This document shows positions 25,408 through 33,996 of a stretch of DNA of 64,000 nucleotides, piece after piece. Position 1 is the first letter of the stretch; every line of letters begins with the position of its first letter. The notes beneath the pieces were generated by a model. It searched no databases and was not told where the DNA came from. It worked only from the letters and a program-made list of their open reading frames with translations. The DNA is taken from NCBI GenBank assembly GCA_029561345.1, contig JAKQJC010000046.1:1-64000 (forward strand). The letters run 5' to 3'. The position numbers were made by a program, and so were the translations under genes. Source of the DNA: Chloroflexota bacterium (GTDB taxonomy: Bacteria > Chloroflexota > Anaerolineae > Anaerolineales > Anaerolineaceae).

Positions 25408-28400
25408 ATGTCTCCAGTCATGCCGCTTTCCACGGGTGTTGTGATTCAGGACCGCTACCGCATCGATGAGGTGCTGGGTAAGGGCGGTTTTGGCACGGTT
25501 TACCGTGTTCATGATGTGAAGCTGGACTGCGACTGGGCGATGAAGGAAAACCTCGATATCTCAGAAGATGCCCAGCGCCAGTTCATGCGCGAGGCGCGCA
25601 TGCTGGCTGCTCTGCGCCATCCCAACCTGGCGCGCGTGACCGATTACTTCATCCTGCCTGAACGCGGCCAGTATCTGGTGATGGATTTTATCGAGGGGGA
25701 AGACCTGGCCCACCGTCTCATTTCAGAGGGACCGCTGCCGGTGAACAGCGTGATGGACGCGCTGCTGCAGATCGGCTCGGCGCTGATTTACCTGCACCGC
25801 CAGGACCCGCCGATCATTCACCGCGACATCAAACCCGCCAATATCAAGATCACCCCGCAGGGACAGGCGGTGCTGGTGGATTTTGGCATTGCCAAACATT
25901 ATGATCCGGCACGGCGCACCACCGCAGCCGCCCAGGCGGTGACCCCGGGCTTTTCGCCGCTGGAACAATACGGCATGAGCCCGACGGACGCCCGCTCAGA
26001 TATTTACGCTCTGGCGGCCACGGCCTACTGCCTGATGGCGGGGCATCCGCCGCCTGACGCCATTGCCCGGGCCACTGGCGCACCCATTCTGGACCTCTGC
26101 GAAATCATCCCCGCCCTGCCGCCGCAGGCCGGCGAGGCGATCATGAGCGCGCTCTCGATGGAGCCTTACATGCGCCCGCTGACGGTGGAGCAGTTCCTCA
26201 CCGAACTTTCACCTTCGCGCCCGCTGGCGCTGGAGGCTTATGCCTCTGCGCTGTCGTCTGACCCGCGCCTGCCGCTGGCAGGCGGCCTGGTGGCGGATGC
26301 GGCGCGGCCGGTTTCATCCATCAACAGCAAGACCCCCCCTCAGATGCCTGGAGTGGGGCGGCTGTCATCCACCCCGCCCGCGCTGGCAGCCACCCTGCCC
26401 CCTTCGGGGACGATGCCCCCTTCGGGGCAGACCCCGGCTCAACCCATGCCCGCGCCCAGACAGGGTGGCAACGGTCAGGGCTGGGTGCTGGCCGGCCTGG
26501 GCGTGGCGGGGCTGCTGGGCATTCTGGCATTTTTTGGGGTGATGGCGGTCTTGTTCATTATCTGGTTGGGGTCGCAGGAAACACCCACGCCAGGGCCTGC
26601 AGCCAAGGCCAGCAGCACGCCGCGGGTGGTGGCTTCGGCCCCCACCCTGAAAGCGAATGCCACGCCGGAGCCTGGCGCAGTTGAAGCGTCCACGCCAATG
26701 GCCGCGGTTTCTGGTCCGGCTGCACTTTTCCCGCTAACGGGCAGCGCTCAGAATGCCGTTGTGGCTGGCAGCCTGGCTTATATCGCCGATGGTTCAGAGG
26801 GCGTGGGGGTGGTGGATATCAGCGACCCGGCCAACCCGCGCCTGATTTCCCAGATGGATCTGACAGGCTGGGCCTTTGACGCCGCTTTGAAGGAGAATAT
26901 TTTGCTGGTGGCTGCCGGCAGCGGCGGTCTGAAGCTGCTGGATGTCGCCGACCCGGCCAATCCGCGCCTGGTGGGCGAACTGGATAACGGCGATGTGCAC
27001 CATGTGGCACTGGTGGATAACCTGGCCTACCTGGCCAGCACGGAAAATGGCCTGGTGATTGCCGATATCTCTGACCCGGCCAATCCGCGCGAGGTGTCGC
27101 GGCTGCCGCTTGACAATCAGCCTCAGAGCATTGCAGTGGCCAACAATGTGGCTTTCCTGGCGGCTCAGAACGCCGGGCTGCACGTTGTGGATGTCAGTGA
27201 CCCGGCCAAGCCCAAACAACTGGTGACTTATGTCTCCGCAAGCTGGGCTTATGATGTGGTTGTGGCCCGCGGCGCTGCCTTTGTCACGCTGGGCGACGAA
27301 GGTTTGGTGATTCTGGATATCAGCAACCCGGCCGACCCGGCTCAACTGGGAAAAATAGACACGGACGGCTGGAGTTATGGGGTGACCCTTAACGAAGATG
27401 CCACACAGGCTTATGTTGCCGACGGCGGCGGCGGTTTGACGGTGGTGAATGTGGAAGACCTGACCCGGCCGACCCCATCCGGCACCGTGAAGGCCCCGCA
27501 CATTGTGAACGGCGTTGCTTTGACCGGGAATATTCTGGTGCTGGCCTGCGGCAAGGGCGGCATGGCCACCGCGCAGCTGCCGGTGAAGGGCAAGGATGAC
27601 AGCGTTGTGGGCCAGCTTGGCGGCAGCGTAGAAACGGTCGCTGCGGCCGGCTCCGTCCTTTACCTGGGGGTTGGCGGGCGCATGGTGGCGCTGGACCTGA
27701 GCAACCCGGCTGATCCGCAGTGGATCGGGCAGAGCCCGGTGCTGCAGGGACAGGTGAAGGAGATTGCCCTGAATGAGCAGATGGCCTTCCTGGCGGCAGA
27801 CCGCGGCGGTTTACATGTGCTGGATCTGACCCAGGCGGGTTACCCTGAGCTGTACAGCCTAAAAACCTCCGGTTCGGCTCAAACCGTGACTCTATTTGAG
27901 GATAAACTGTATGTTTCTGACAGCATCGAGGGCATTGGCGGGCTGGATGCAGCCAACCCTGAGGTGTGGGGCGCAAACGGTGCCTATCGGGAACTCGCCG
28001 ATTACCGCAGTCTGGCCGCCCGTGATAATTTGTTATTTGTCAGCGATATCAACGGCCTGAAGATTCTTGATTTCTCTTCCAAAACCTTTGTGGCCGGACA
28101 ATTGAAACTGCCCGATGCAGATATGGGCGACCTGGTTTTGAGCGGCGACCTGCTCTTCCTGGCCTGCGGCGGCGAAGGTGTGCGCGCAGTGGATATCTCC
28201 AACCCGGCCAAACCGGTTGTGGTGGGCCAGATAGATACTCAGGGCTGGGCGCGCGGCCTGGCTTTGAGCGGCAGCACCCTGTTTGTCGCCGATTCCTTTG
28301 GCGGGCTTAAAGTGCTGGATGTCAGCGACCCGGCCAAAATGCGGGAGATGGCAAAACTGGAACTGGGTGGGGGCGATGTGACAGCGGCGGCCGTCAACGG

Positions 28401-28494
28401 CGAGTATCTCTATCTTGCCGCGGGCAGCGGCGGCCTGTATGTGGTGAATGTGGCCAGACCGGCCTCACCGCAGCAGGTTTTTCATGCACCTTAG
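25408..28494 (+). CDS. Transmembrane Ser/Thr protein kinase with LVIVD beta-propeller repeats
   Basis: A 1028-residue Hanks-type kinase. The kinase domain (about residues 12-275) has the glycine loop LGKGGFGTVYRVHD, CDWAMKENL with the ATP Lys, IIHRDIKPANIKI (catalytic loop), VDFGIAKHYDP (DFG) and TPGFSPLEQYG in the activation region. A Pro/Ala-rich linker leads to one membrane helix (about residues 352-388). Outside the membrane, about 13 LVIVD-type repeats of roughly 45 residues follow, many carrying a D-I/V-S-D-P-A-N-P motif, and probably form beta-propellers. The layout suggests an outer sensor or adhesion domain controlling an inner kinase, but the ligand and substrates are unknown. The start is the first ATG of the frame; ATG at 25420 is an alternative. 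Confidence 0.88.
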   Translation: MSPVMPLSTGVVIQDRYRIDEVLGKGGFGTVYRVHDVKLDCDWAMKENLDISEDAQRQFMREARMLAALRHPNLARVTDYFILPERGQYLVMDFIEGEDLAHRLISEGPLPVNSVMDALLQIGSALIYLHRQDPPIIHRDIKPANIKITPQGQAVLVDFGIAKHYDPARRTTAAAQAVTPGFSPLEQYGMSPTDARSDIYALAATAYCLMAGHPPPDAIARATGAPILDLCEIIPALPPQAGEAIMSALSMEPYMRPLTVEQFLTELSPSRPLALEAYASALSSDPRLPLAGGLVADAARPVSSINSKTPPQMPGVGRLSSTPPALAATLPPSGTMPPSGQTPAQPMPAPRQGGNGQGWVLAGLGVAGLLGILAFFGVMAVLFIIWLGSQETPTPGPAAKASSTPRVVASAPTLKANATPEPGAVEASTPMAAVSGPAALFPLTGSAQNAVVAGSLAYIADGSEGVGVVDISDPANPRLISQMDLTGWAFDAALKENILLVAAGSGGLKLLDVADPANPRLVGELDNGDVHHVALVDNLAYLASTENGLVIADISDPANPREVSRLPLDNQPQSIAVANNVAFLAAQNAGLHVVDVSDPAKPKQLVTYVSASWAYDVVVARGAAFVTLGDEGLVILDISNPADPAQLGKIDTDGWSYGVTLNEDATQAYVADGGGGLTVVNVEDLTRPTPSGTVKAPHIVNGVALTGNILVLACGKGGMATAQLPVKGKDDSVVGQLGGSVETVAAAGSVLYLGVGGRMVALDLSNPADPQWIGQSPVLQGQVKEIALNEQMAFLAADRGGLHVLDLTQAGYPELYSLKTSGSAQTVTLFEDKLYVSDSIEGIGGLDAANPEVWGANGAYRELADYRSLAARDNLLFVSDINGLKILDFSSKTFVAGQLKLPDADMGDLVLSGDLLFLACGGEGVRAVDISNPAKPVVVGQIDTQGWARGLALSGSTLFVADSFGGLKVLDVSDPAKMREMAKLELGGGDVTAAAVNGEYLYLAAGSGGLYVVNVARPASPQQVFHAP

Positions 28495-28553
28495 CCCTGA
28501 GCAGGCTAGTAGAACCAACCCACCCTAACAATATTGTAAGGGCCTATTAATGG

Positions 28554-28590
28554 AAGCGGGCTTGTATTCCGCTTTTAAAGCAGCTATTAT
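28554..28590 (+). promoter_or_regulatory. Weak hairpin and candidate promoter before the Flp pilin gene
   Basis: AAGCGG (28554-28559) pairs with CCGCTT (28569-28574), followed by TTT, a weak terminator for the kinase gene. Overlapping it, TTGTAT (28562-28567), 17 bases and TATTAT (28585-28590) could form a promoter. Both calls are tentative. Confidence 0.35.
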
Positions 28591-28637
28591 CATTAATAAC
28601 AGCCCTTATCTTAATCCTATGAAAGGAGGTGAGGTTC

Positions 28638-28784
28638 ATGATTCGCCGGGAAGGAGAAAAAGGCCAGGGGCTGGTGGAGTACGCGCTCATCATCATTTTG
28701 GTAGCAGTTGTTGTTCTGGTTGTTCTTGCATTATTGGGTCCAGCGTTAGCGACGATGTTCCAAAACGTCATTGACCTGATCTGA
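28638..28784 (+). CDS. Flp/Fap-type pilin, 48 residues
   Basis: A small prepilin. The product MIRREGEKGQGLVEYALIII begins with a basic leader, followed by the type IVb cleavage context G|QGLVE with Glu at +5 and then Tyr. A long hydrophobic helix (about residues 16-35) and a short tail ending FQNVIDLI complete it. Prepilin peptidase should cut after Gly9. Flp pilins assemble into tight-adherence (Tad) pili, but no tad, cpaA or rcp genes occur in the window, so the export machinery must be elsewhere. An excellent Shine-Dalgarno, AAAGGAGGTGA, lies just upstream. A strong terminator follows, so the gene is probably monocistronic and highly expressed. Confidence 0.9.
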   Translation: MIRREGEKGQGLVEYALIIILVAVVVLVVLALLGPALATMFQNVIDLI

Positions 28785-28807
28785 AATCCACTCCCTGGTC
28801 TGAAAAA

Positions 28808-28840
28808 AGCCCTGCTGTTCTGGCAGGGCTCTCCTTTTTT
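28808..28840 (+). terminator. Intrinsic terminator of the pilin gene
   Basis: AGCCCTGC (28808-28815) pairs with GCAGGGCT (28823-28830); a run of six T follows at 28835-28840. Confidence 0.88.
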
Positions 28841-28941
28841 ATATTCAGAAAAGGTCTGTTGCACCGGAGGAAAAGGGCATACTTAATGCAACAGGGTGGG
28901 AGAGGCCGCCTGACTGGCTGAAAAGTGAGAATCATCAAAGC

Positions 28942-28970
28942 TTGCCCATTCAAGCATTTGTATATAGAAT
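28942..28970 (+). promoter_or_regulatory. Promoter placing +1 at the ATG of the membrane-protein/PEBP operon
   Basis: TTGCCC (28942-28947), a 17-bp spacer and TAGAAT (28965-28970). The ATG at 28977 lies six bases after the -10, and no Shine-Dalgarno is present. A leaderless mRNA is predicted. Confidence 0.6.
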
Positions 28971-28976
28971 TGTAGC

Positions 28977-30413
28977 ATGGATTTTATTCGTCGCATTACT
29001 GCCTGGATTTACAACACATTTGTCTGGCTCATTCGCATCGGCCAATGGCTGAACATCCTCATCATTGTGGTCTCGGTGGTCCTTTATGGGCTGATGACGG
29101 CCACCCTGGGCGGAGGGCCAGCCAACCAGGAAGCCATCTGGCTGGACCTGGCGCTGTTTTACTGGGGATTGTTGTTCTGGATGTTTTTCCTGGCGCAGTT
29201 TGTGGCGCCGGTGAGCACCTCGCTGCAGCGGGTGATGATTTTCTGGCGTCTGTGGGGCTATTTTTTGGGGCGCCACGGCCCGGCGATTTTTGTCCAAAAT
29301 GGACAGGTGCGCGAACGCACCAATGAGCGAAAGCGCCGCGGCCCGGGCCTGATGATTCTGGACACAGCCAGCGCGGCCATGCTGCGCACAGATGTGCGTT
29401 TCACCCGTCCGGTGGGCCCGGGGCTGGCCTTCACCACCTTTGATATCCGCACCGGCACCACCGAATATGTGGCCACGGCTTTTGATCTGCGCAGGCAGAG
29501 TCTGTTTATTGGCCCCCAGTTGAGCGAAAATGCTTTTGAGGCGCAGCGCGCAAACGAAACGCCTGAAAATTACCGCGAGCGCCAGAGCCGCCGCACGCAA
29601 ACCAGCAGCCTCACCCGCGACGGTATCGAAGCGGTGCCTTCGATGGTGGTGGTCTACCAGCTGGATACGCGGCCGGGCGAAGGCGGCACCCGCTATGGCT
29701 ACAATCCGGCGGTGATCTGGCAGGCTGCGGCCGGGGAAGATGTCGATTCCAGCCTGCCGCGCGATGACGCGCGCTCGCGCCTGGAGTGGAACTGGCTGCC
29801 GCCTTACCTGGCGGCGGATGTGTGGCGCGAGACTATCCGCAAATTCACCATCAACCAACTCTTTGACATGCGCCCCGATTTCAATCCGCCCTTGGTCAAC
29901 CGCCCGGTGACCGGTGTGCAGGCGGTGCTGCGGCATGTCACGCAGCGCCTGACCCAGCCTGAGGTGGCTGAACTGGATGCCAACGGCGCCCTTTCAGGGC
30001 GGCATGTGCCCAGCCGCGAATATAACCTGCTGGCCAGCCGCGGCATCCGCGTGATCACGGTGGTGCTGCTGAACCTGCAGCTGCCGGCGGCAGTGGATGC
30101 GCAGATGGAGAGTCTGTGGCTTTCCACCTGGACCATCCGCTCGCGTGACGAACGCATGTTAATGGACCGCGAACGCACCCTGCGCAGCATTTCCGGCGGC
30201 CGCCAGGCCCTGCGCGATTATGCCCTGTCCATCAGCCGCCAGCTGGCGGCCATGCCGGCTGGCTACCGGGTCAGCAGCACGGAAATGGCCAGCAAACTGG
30301 CCGAAACCAGCCTGCGCCTGACGGTACGTGATGTGGCCCTGGGCGCGCGCGCGCCGTTGGAACGCGAGGATCTGCTGCAGCTGGTGATGTGGTTGAGGCG
30401 GAGGCCTGAATGA
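28977..30413 (+). CDS. Membrane protein, SPFH/band-7-like, first gene of a four-gene operon
   Basis: A 478-residue protein with two N-terminal membrane helices (about residues 20-45 and 57-80) and a soluble remainder. The soluble part contains GPAIFVQNGQVRER and RRGPGLMILDTASAAMLRTD, which recall the start of band-7/SPFH domains. A long charged helical C-terminal half rich in Arg and Glu follows (about residues 360-478), ending VMWLRRRPE. SPFH proteins form membrane scaffolds, but this assignment is only by pattern and no enzyme motif is visible. The start has no Shine-Dalgarno and the promoter -10 is six bases upstream. The gene overlaps the next by four bases. Exact function unknown. Confidence 0.6.
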   Translation: MDFIRRITAWIYNTFVWLIRIGQWLNILIIVVSVVLYGLMTATLGGGPANQEAIWLDLALFYWGLLFWMFFLAQFVAPVSTSLQRVMIFWRLWGYFLGRHGPAIFVQNGQVRERTNERKRRGPGLMILDTASAAMLRTDVRFTRPVGPGLAFTTFDIRTGTTEYVATAFDLRRQSLFIGPQLSENAFEAQRANETPENYRERQSRRTQTSSLTRDGIEAVPSMVVVYQLDTRPGEGGTRYGYNPAVIWQAAAGEDVDSSLPRDDARSRLEWNWLPPYLAADVWRETIRKFTINQLFDMRPDFNPPLVNRPVTGVQAVLRHVTQRLTQPEVAELDANGALSGRHVPSREYNLLASRGIRVITVVLLNLQLPAAVDAQMESLWLSTWTIRSRDERMLMDRERTLRSISGGRQALRDYALSISRQLAAMPAGYRVSSTEMASKLAETSLRLTVRDVALGARAPLEREDLLQLVMWLRRRPE

Positions 30414-32077
30414 GCAACCCGCCGCCAACTCCACCCACCCTGTGGGAACGCATCACCAACACCCTGTACGGCTTTTGGACCTTTGTGCGCGGCCTGATCG
30501 ATGCCGTCTGGCGTTTTGCCGCGGCCATGCCCGCTTACCTGCTGCAGGCCGTCTTTGCCATCAACCGGCCTGCCGGATGGCTGCGCACCTCATTGATTGT
30601 GTTCGGCGGCCTGTTCACCTGGGTGGCCTTCACCAACGCGCTGGTGCCGCTGCGCTTCTGGAAGGAAACCGGCGACAGCTTCGCGGCCATTTTCACCGGC
30701 CTGCTGGGCGGCCCCAATGTGCTGCTGACCAACATCCTCAAAACGATTATTTATGGTGCGTTTGCCACCTGGGACACCATTCCAAAGATGTTCAGCCCGG
30801 TCATTTTCCGGCATGTGCTGGCGGTGGTTGCGCCTTTCCTGATTGCCCTGCGCATCGCGGTCATGTACATGGCCGATATTTACGATCAGGAGGTGCAGCA
30901 GATTGCGGCTGCTGACCGCAAGCAGGAAGGGCTGGATGCGGACGAGGAAATTCTTTTCCAACAGCTGGTGGCCTTCAAATTTATCCTGCGCAGTGTCACC
31001 GGCCTGAACTGGGACCGCATCACCATTGCCGAAGGACGGGCAGAGCCGCAGGATTCGACCATTTTGCAAATTGGCGGGCCGGGCTGGGTGCAGGTGAACC
31101 TTGAAAACCTGGCCATCTTTGAGACGGTGGACGGCACCCCGCTGGTGCTGGGTCCCTCGCAGGGTGGGCGGGTGGCCCAGGCGCTGCCGGGCTTTGCGCG
31201 TTTGCGCGAGGTGATTGACCTGCGCAACCAGGCCAGCGTCAGCACGCCGCTCTCCATTACGGCACGCACCCGCGAGGGCATCCGGGTGACGGCGGAAGGT
31301 ATCCGCGTGCGCTACAGCGTGCTGCGCAACCAGGCGCCGGACCTGCCGCCTAACACGCCTTACAGTTACAACCAGGCCAATATTCTCAGTCTGGTGTACA
31401 ACCGCAGCCGCAACACGCGCAGCTGGTTTGAGGTGCTGACGCAAAACACCACCACGGAACTGCGCACCTTCATCAGCACGCGCACCCTGTCGGAATTTCT
31501 GGCAGCCACCAGCATGGTGGAGGAAGAGGCACGGGCAGAGCAGCAGCAGGCAGTGGAAGCGCGCCGCGATGACATTGAAACAAACGCCGTGCCCAACGAA
31601 CCAGCCCTGGATGGCCCCCTGCCGACCCAGGCCGGGTTCCAGCCGCGCATGACCATTTCGCAGGATTTCTTTAACCCCAATCCGCCGGCGGGCTTTTTGG
31701 GGCGCCAGGTTGCCCAGGGTCTAAACCTGGATTGGATTGATGTAGGCACCTGGCGGCCTTCTGAGACCATCACCAATGCCTTCCTTGAGGCCCGCCGCTT
31801 GAGCGTGGAAAACGAATTTCAACGCCGCAGCATGGATTTTGTGGAGCCCGAAGCGCGGCTCTCTGAACTGGTGCGCCTGATCCGCGAGACGCCGCTGCTG
31901 GCTTACCGGCGCAGCACCACAGCCCGGCGCACGGAGGACGAAACCCGCATGGATATCATCTCGGCTTACCTGGGCCTGCTGCGCGCTGCCCGCACCACCT
32001 ATGAATCAACGGGTGAGGCGGTGCCGCAAGAGCTGGATGCCGCCATTATTAATCTATCCAATTATCTGGTGCAATGA
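30410..32077 (+). CDS. Second membrane protein of the operon, SPFH/band-7-like
   Basis: A 555-residue protein with about four N-terminal hydrophobic segments (about residues 35-165). A cytoplasmic part includes GGPGWVQVNLENLAIFETVD and then ITARTREGIRVTAEGIRVRY, the alternating beta pattern of a band-7 domain. The segment FEVLTQNTTTELRTFISTRT resembles the helical exit of such domains. It shares a similar layout with the preceding protein (GPG turn, then a band-7-like stretch), so the two may form a hetero-oligomer, as paired SPFH proteins do. No catalytic motif is seen. It overlaps both neighbours by four bases (ATGA), so production is coupled. Function unknown. Confidence 0.6.
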   Translation: MSNPPPTPPTLWERITNTLYGFWTFVRGLIDAVWRFAAAMPAYLLQAVFAINRPAGWLRTSLIVFGGLFTWVAFTNALVPLRFWKETGDSFAAIFTGLLGGPNVLLTNILKTIIYGAFATWDTIPKMFSPVIFRHVLAVVAPFLIALRIAVMYMADIYDQEVQQIAAADRKQEGLDADEEILFQQLVAFKFILRSVTGLNWDRITIAEGRAEPQDSTILQIGGPGWVQVNLENLAIFETVDGTPLVLGPSQGGRVAQALPGFARLREVIDLRNQASVSTPLSITARTREGIRVTAEGIRVRYSVLRNQAPDLPPNTPYSYNQANILSLVYNRSRNTRSWFEVLTQNTTTELRTFISTRTLSEFLAATSMVEEEARAEQQQAVEARRDDIETNAVPNEPALDGPLPTQAGFQPRMTISQDFFNPNPPAGFLGRQVAQGLNLDWIDVGTWRPSETITNAFLEARRLSVENEFQRRSMDFVEPEARLSELVRLIRETPLLAYRRSTTARRTEDETRMDIISAYLGLLRAARTTYESTGEAVPQELDAAIINLSNYLVQ

Positions 32078-33996
32078 GGGGGCGCATGGACCTGACGCGT
32101 TTGCTGGATATTCGCAAAGACCTGAACCACGTGGACCCGGAAGGCTTTACCGGCCCGCGAACCCGCCGCCTGCTGCAGGAGATGGAACGCGCCTTTAACG
32201 AAGGCAGCACCACAGACGCCTGGCGCTGGGCGAAACGCCTTTATGCCACCTGCGCTGAAATGCCCAACCCGATGGAGAAGGCCGAGGCGATGGTGGACTG
32301 CGCGGCAGCGGCGGCGCGGTTGGGCAATGCCTCTCTGGCGCTGGATTGGCTGCGAGAGGCGCAGGGCATTTACGCGGAAGGCCGCCACCTGCACTACAAG
32401 GCCGTGACCGGCTGGATGCGCGGCTGGATTTGCAGCCAGATGGCCGATTGGGAGCGGCCAGGCTGTAAAAATGAGGGTCAAAACCTGCTGGCTGACAGTC
32501 ACATGGTGATGGAACAGCTGATTGAGGCCAGCTCGGGCGAGCTGCGGACCTGGTATGAACAAAAATCGGAAGAACTGCTGAACGACCTGGTGAATGATGT
32601 GCCCGCGCCAGCAGCGGTCGCGGTTCAGGCCCGGCCTGTGCCCCTGCCGGCATCACAGATGCCCTTGCCCGCGGCGGTGCAAGACCCGCTGCCAGCTTCA
32701 CAAATGATGAATCCGGTTCAACCGCGGCCTGCGCCCATATCTCCGGCCGCCCCGGTGCAAATTTCTGCGCCTGTTTTCTCAATATCTGCGGCAGCCATGC
32801 AAAACCCACTGCCGGCTTCGCAAATGGTGAACGCAGCTGCGCCTGTCCCACCGGCTCAGGCGGCTGCCCCCATTCAGAATAACACCCTGCCTGTGCATGA
32901 AACGCCCTTTCCGCCGGCCGGACAGGCCGTGGCGGAAGGGGTTCTGCCGGTAACCATGCGCCTTTTCGGCGTGCTGCCCAGCCTGCCTTCGGCCGAACTG
33001 GCGGCAGGCGGGCTGCAGGGTCTGGCCACAGGTCACCTTGAGGTGGACCGGGTGCTGATTGGCGGGCGCATGTACCGCATGATGGACCCCTACCACAGCC
33101 AGTCGCCATTTGAACTGCCGCGCGCCCGTTATGTGATTGTGGAAGCCGAGGATAATTCATTGGACCGCTGCGGCGGGCAGGGCGGCCGCGGCATTGACGC
33201 GGGCGATTACCTCTTTGTGCAGCTGCTGGATGAAGCTGATTTACAGGCTCTGGATGGCAAGCTGGTGGCGGTGGAAACCGCCGGCGATGACCATGCCATT
33301 TTCCGGCGACTGCAGGTGAACGCTGATTCGCCGCTTTACCGCCTGACGCCGCAAAGCAGCAGCAAGATTTACCTGCCCCTGGAGATGGATGAATGGACAG
33401 GAATGGTGCGGCTGCGCGGGGTGGTGCTGCTGGTGTTCAAGCCGCTGCTGCCTGACCTGCTGGTGGTGCGTCCATTGAACAATACCGCGCCGGCAGTGAA
33501 CCCCAGACTGGAAACCCGCGAGGAAGGCTTTTATATCAGCGGCCCACTTTTTCAAACGGGGCAGCCGATGACCGACCAGACCCTGGCGGTATCTCCTGAG
33601 CTGTTTTGGGCAGGCCTGCCGCCCGGCACACGCAGCCTGGCCCTCCTGCTGGAAGATATCACTGTGCCGTCTGATGTGATGACTCACTGGCTGCTCTATA
33701 ACCTGCCGCCAACCCTGCAAAAACTGAATGCACAAATGCCCCCTGTTCTGGAGGTGCCGGGGGTGGGGCGGCAGGGCTATAACGATTTTGACGGCCCGGG
33801 CTATGAGGCGCCCTGTCCTCCAGCGGGTGAAATTCACACCTACCGTATCACGCTTTATGCGCTGAGCTGCGAGCCCATGCTGCCGCAGGATCTTTCAACA
33901 GGACCGTTCAAGGAAACCACCCGCACCTATGTGCTTGGCACGGCCAGGCTGGGATTCACCTGCGCGCGGGCGGCCGCAAATGGAGGTAAAGGCTGA
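32074..33996 (+). CDS. Helical N-domain, LPASQM-repeat linker and C-terminal PEBP-like domain
   Basis: A 640-residue protein with three parts. Residues 1-175 are helical and TPR-like (MEKAEAMVDCAAAAARLGNA). Residues about 180-285 are a Pro/Ala/Gln-rich linker with three LPASQM copies. Residues about 290-640 contain a beta domain followed by a PEBP-like domain (LFWAGLPPGTRSLALLLEDI, THWLLYNLPP, GVGRQGYNDFDGPGYE, YRITLYALSCEP). PEBP domains bind anionic ligands or proteins; here the classic D-P-D-A-P is only partly kept (LEDITVPSD) while the His of the THW motif remains. The start may be ATG 32074 (overlapping the previous stop) or ATG 32086, which has GAGGGGG before it. Coupled to both neighbours. 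Confidence 0.65.
   Translation: MRGRMDLTRLLDIRKDLNHVDPEGFTGPRTRRLLQEMERAFNEGSTTDAWRWAKRLYATCAEMPNPMEKAEAMVDCAAAAARLGNASLALDWLREAQGIYAEGRHLHYKAVTGWMRGWICSQMADWERPGCKNEGQNLLADSHMVMEQLIEASSGELRTWYEQKSEELLNDLVNDVPAPAAVAVQARPVPLPASQMPLPAAVQDPLPASQMMNPVQPRPAPISPAAPVQISAPVFSISAAAMQNPLPASQMVNAAAPVPPAQAAAPIQNNTLPVHETPFPPAGQAVAEGVLPVTMRLFGVLPSLPSAELAAGGLQGLATGHLEVDRVLIGGRMYRMMDPYHSQSPFELPRARYVIVEAEDNSLDRCGGQGGRGIDAGDYLFVQLLDEADLQALDGKLVAVETAGDDHAIFRRLQVNADSPLYRLTPQSSSKIYLPLEMDEWTGMVRLRGVVLLVFKPLLPDLLVVRPLNNTAPAVNPRLETREEGFYISGPLFQTGQPMTDQTLAVSPELFWAGLPPGTRSLALLLEDITVPSDVMTHWLLYNLPPTLQKLNAQMPPVLEVPGVGRQGYNDFDGPGYEAPCPPAGEIHTYRITLYALSCEPMLPQDLSTGPFKETTRTYVLGTARLGFTCARAAANGGKG

Noticed and set aside
26790-28340. 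Regular repeats in DNA (GACCCGGCCAA-type) as a CRISPR or satellite
   Set aside because: They are in-frame and encode the LVIVD protein repeats; spacers are coding and the repeats are imperfect.
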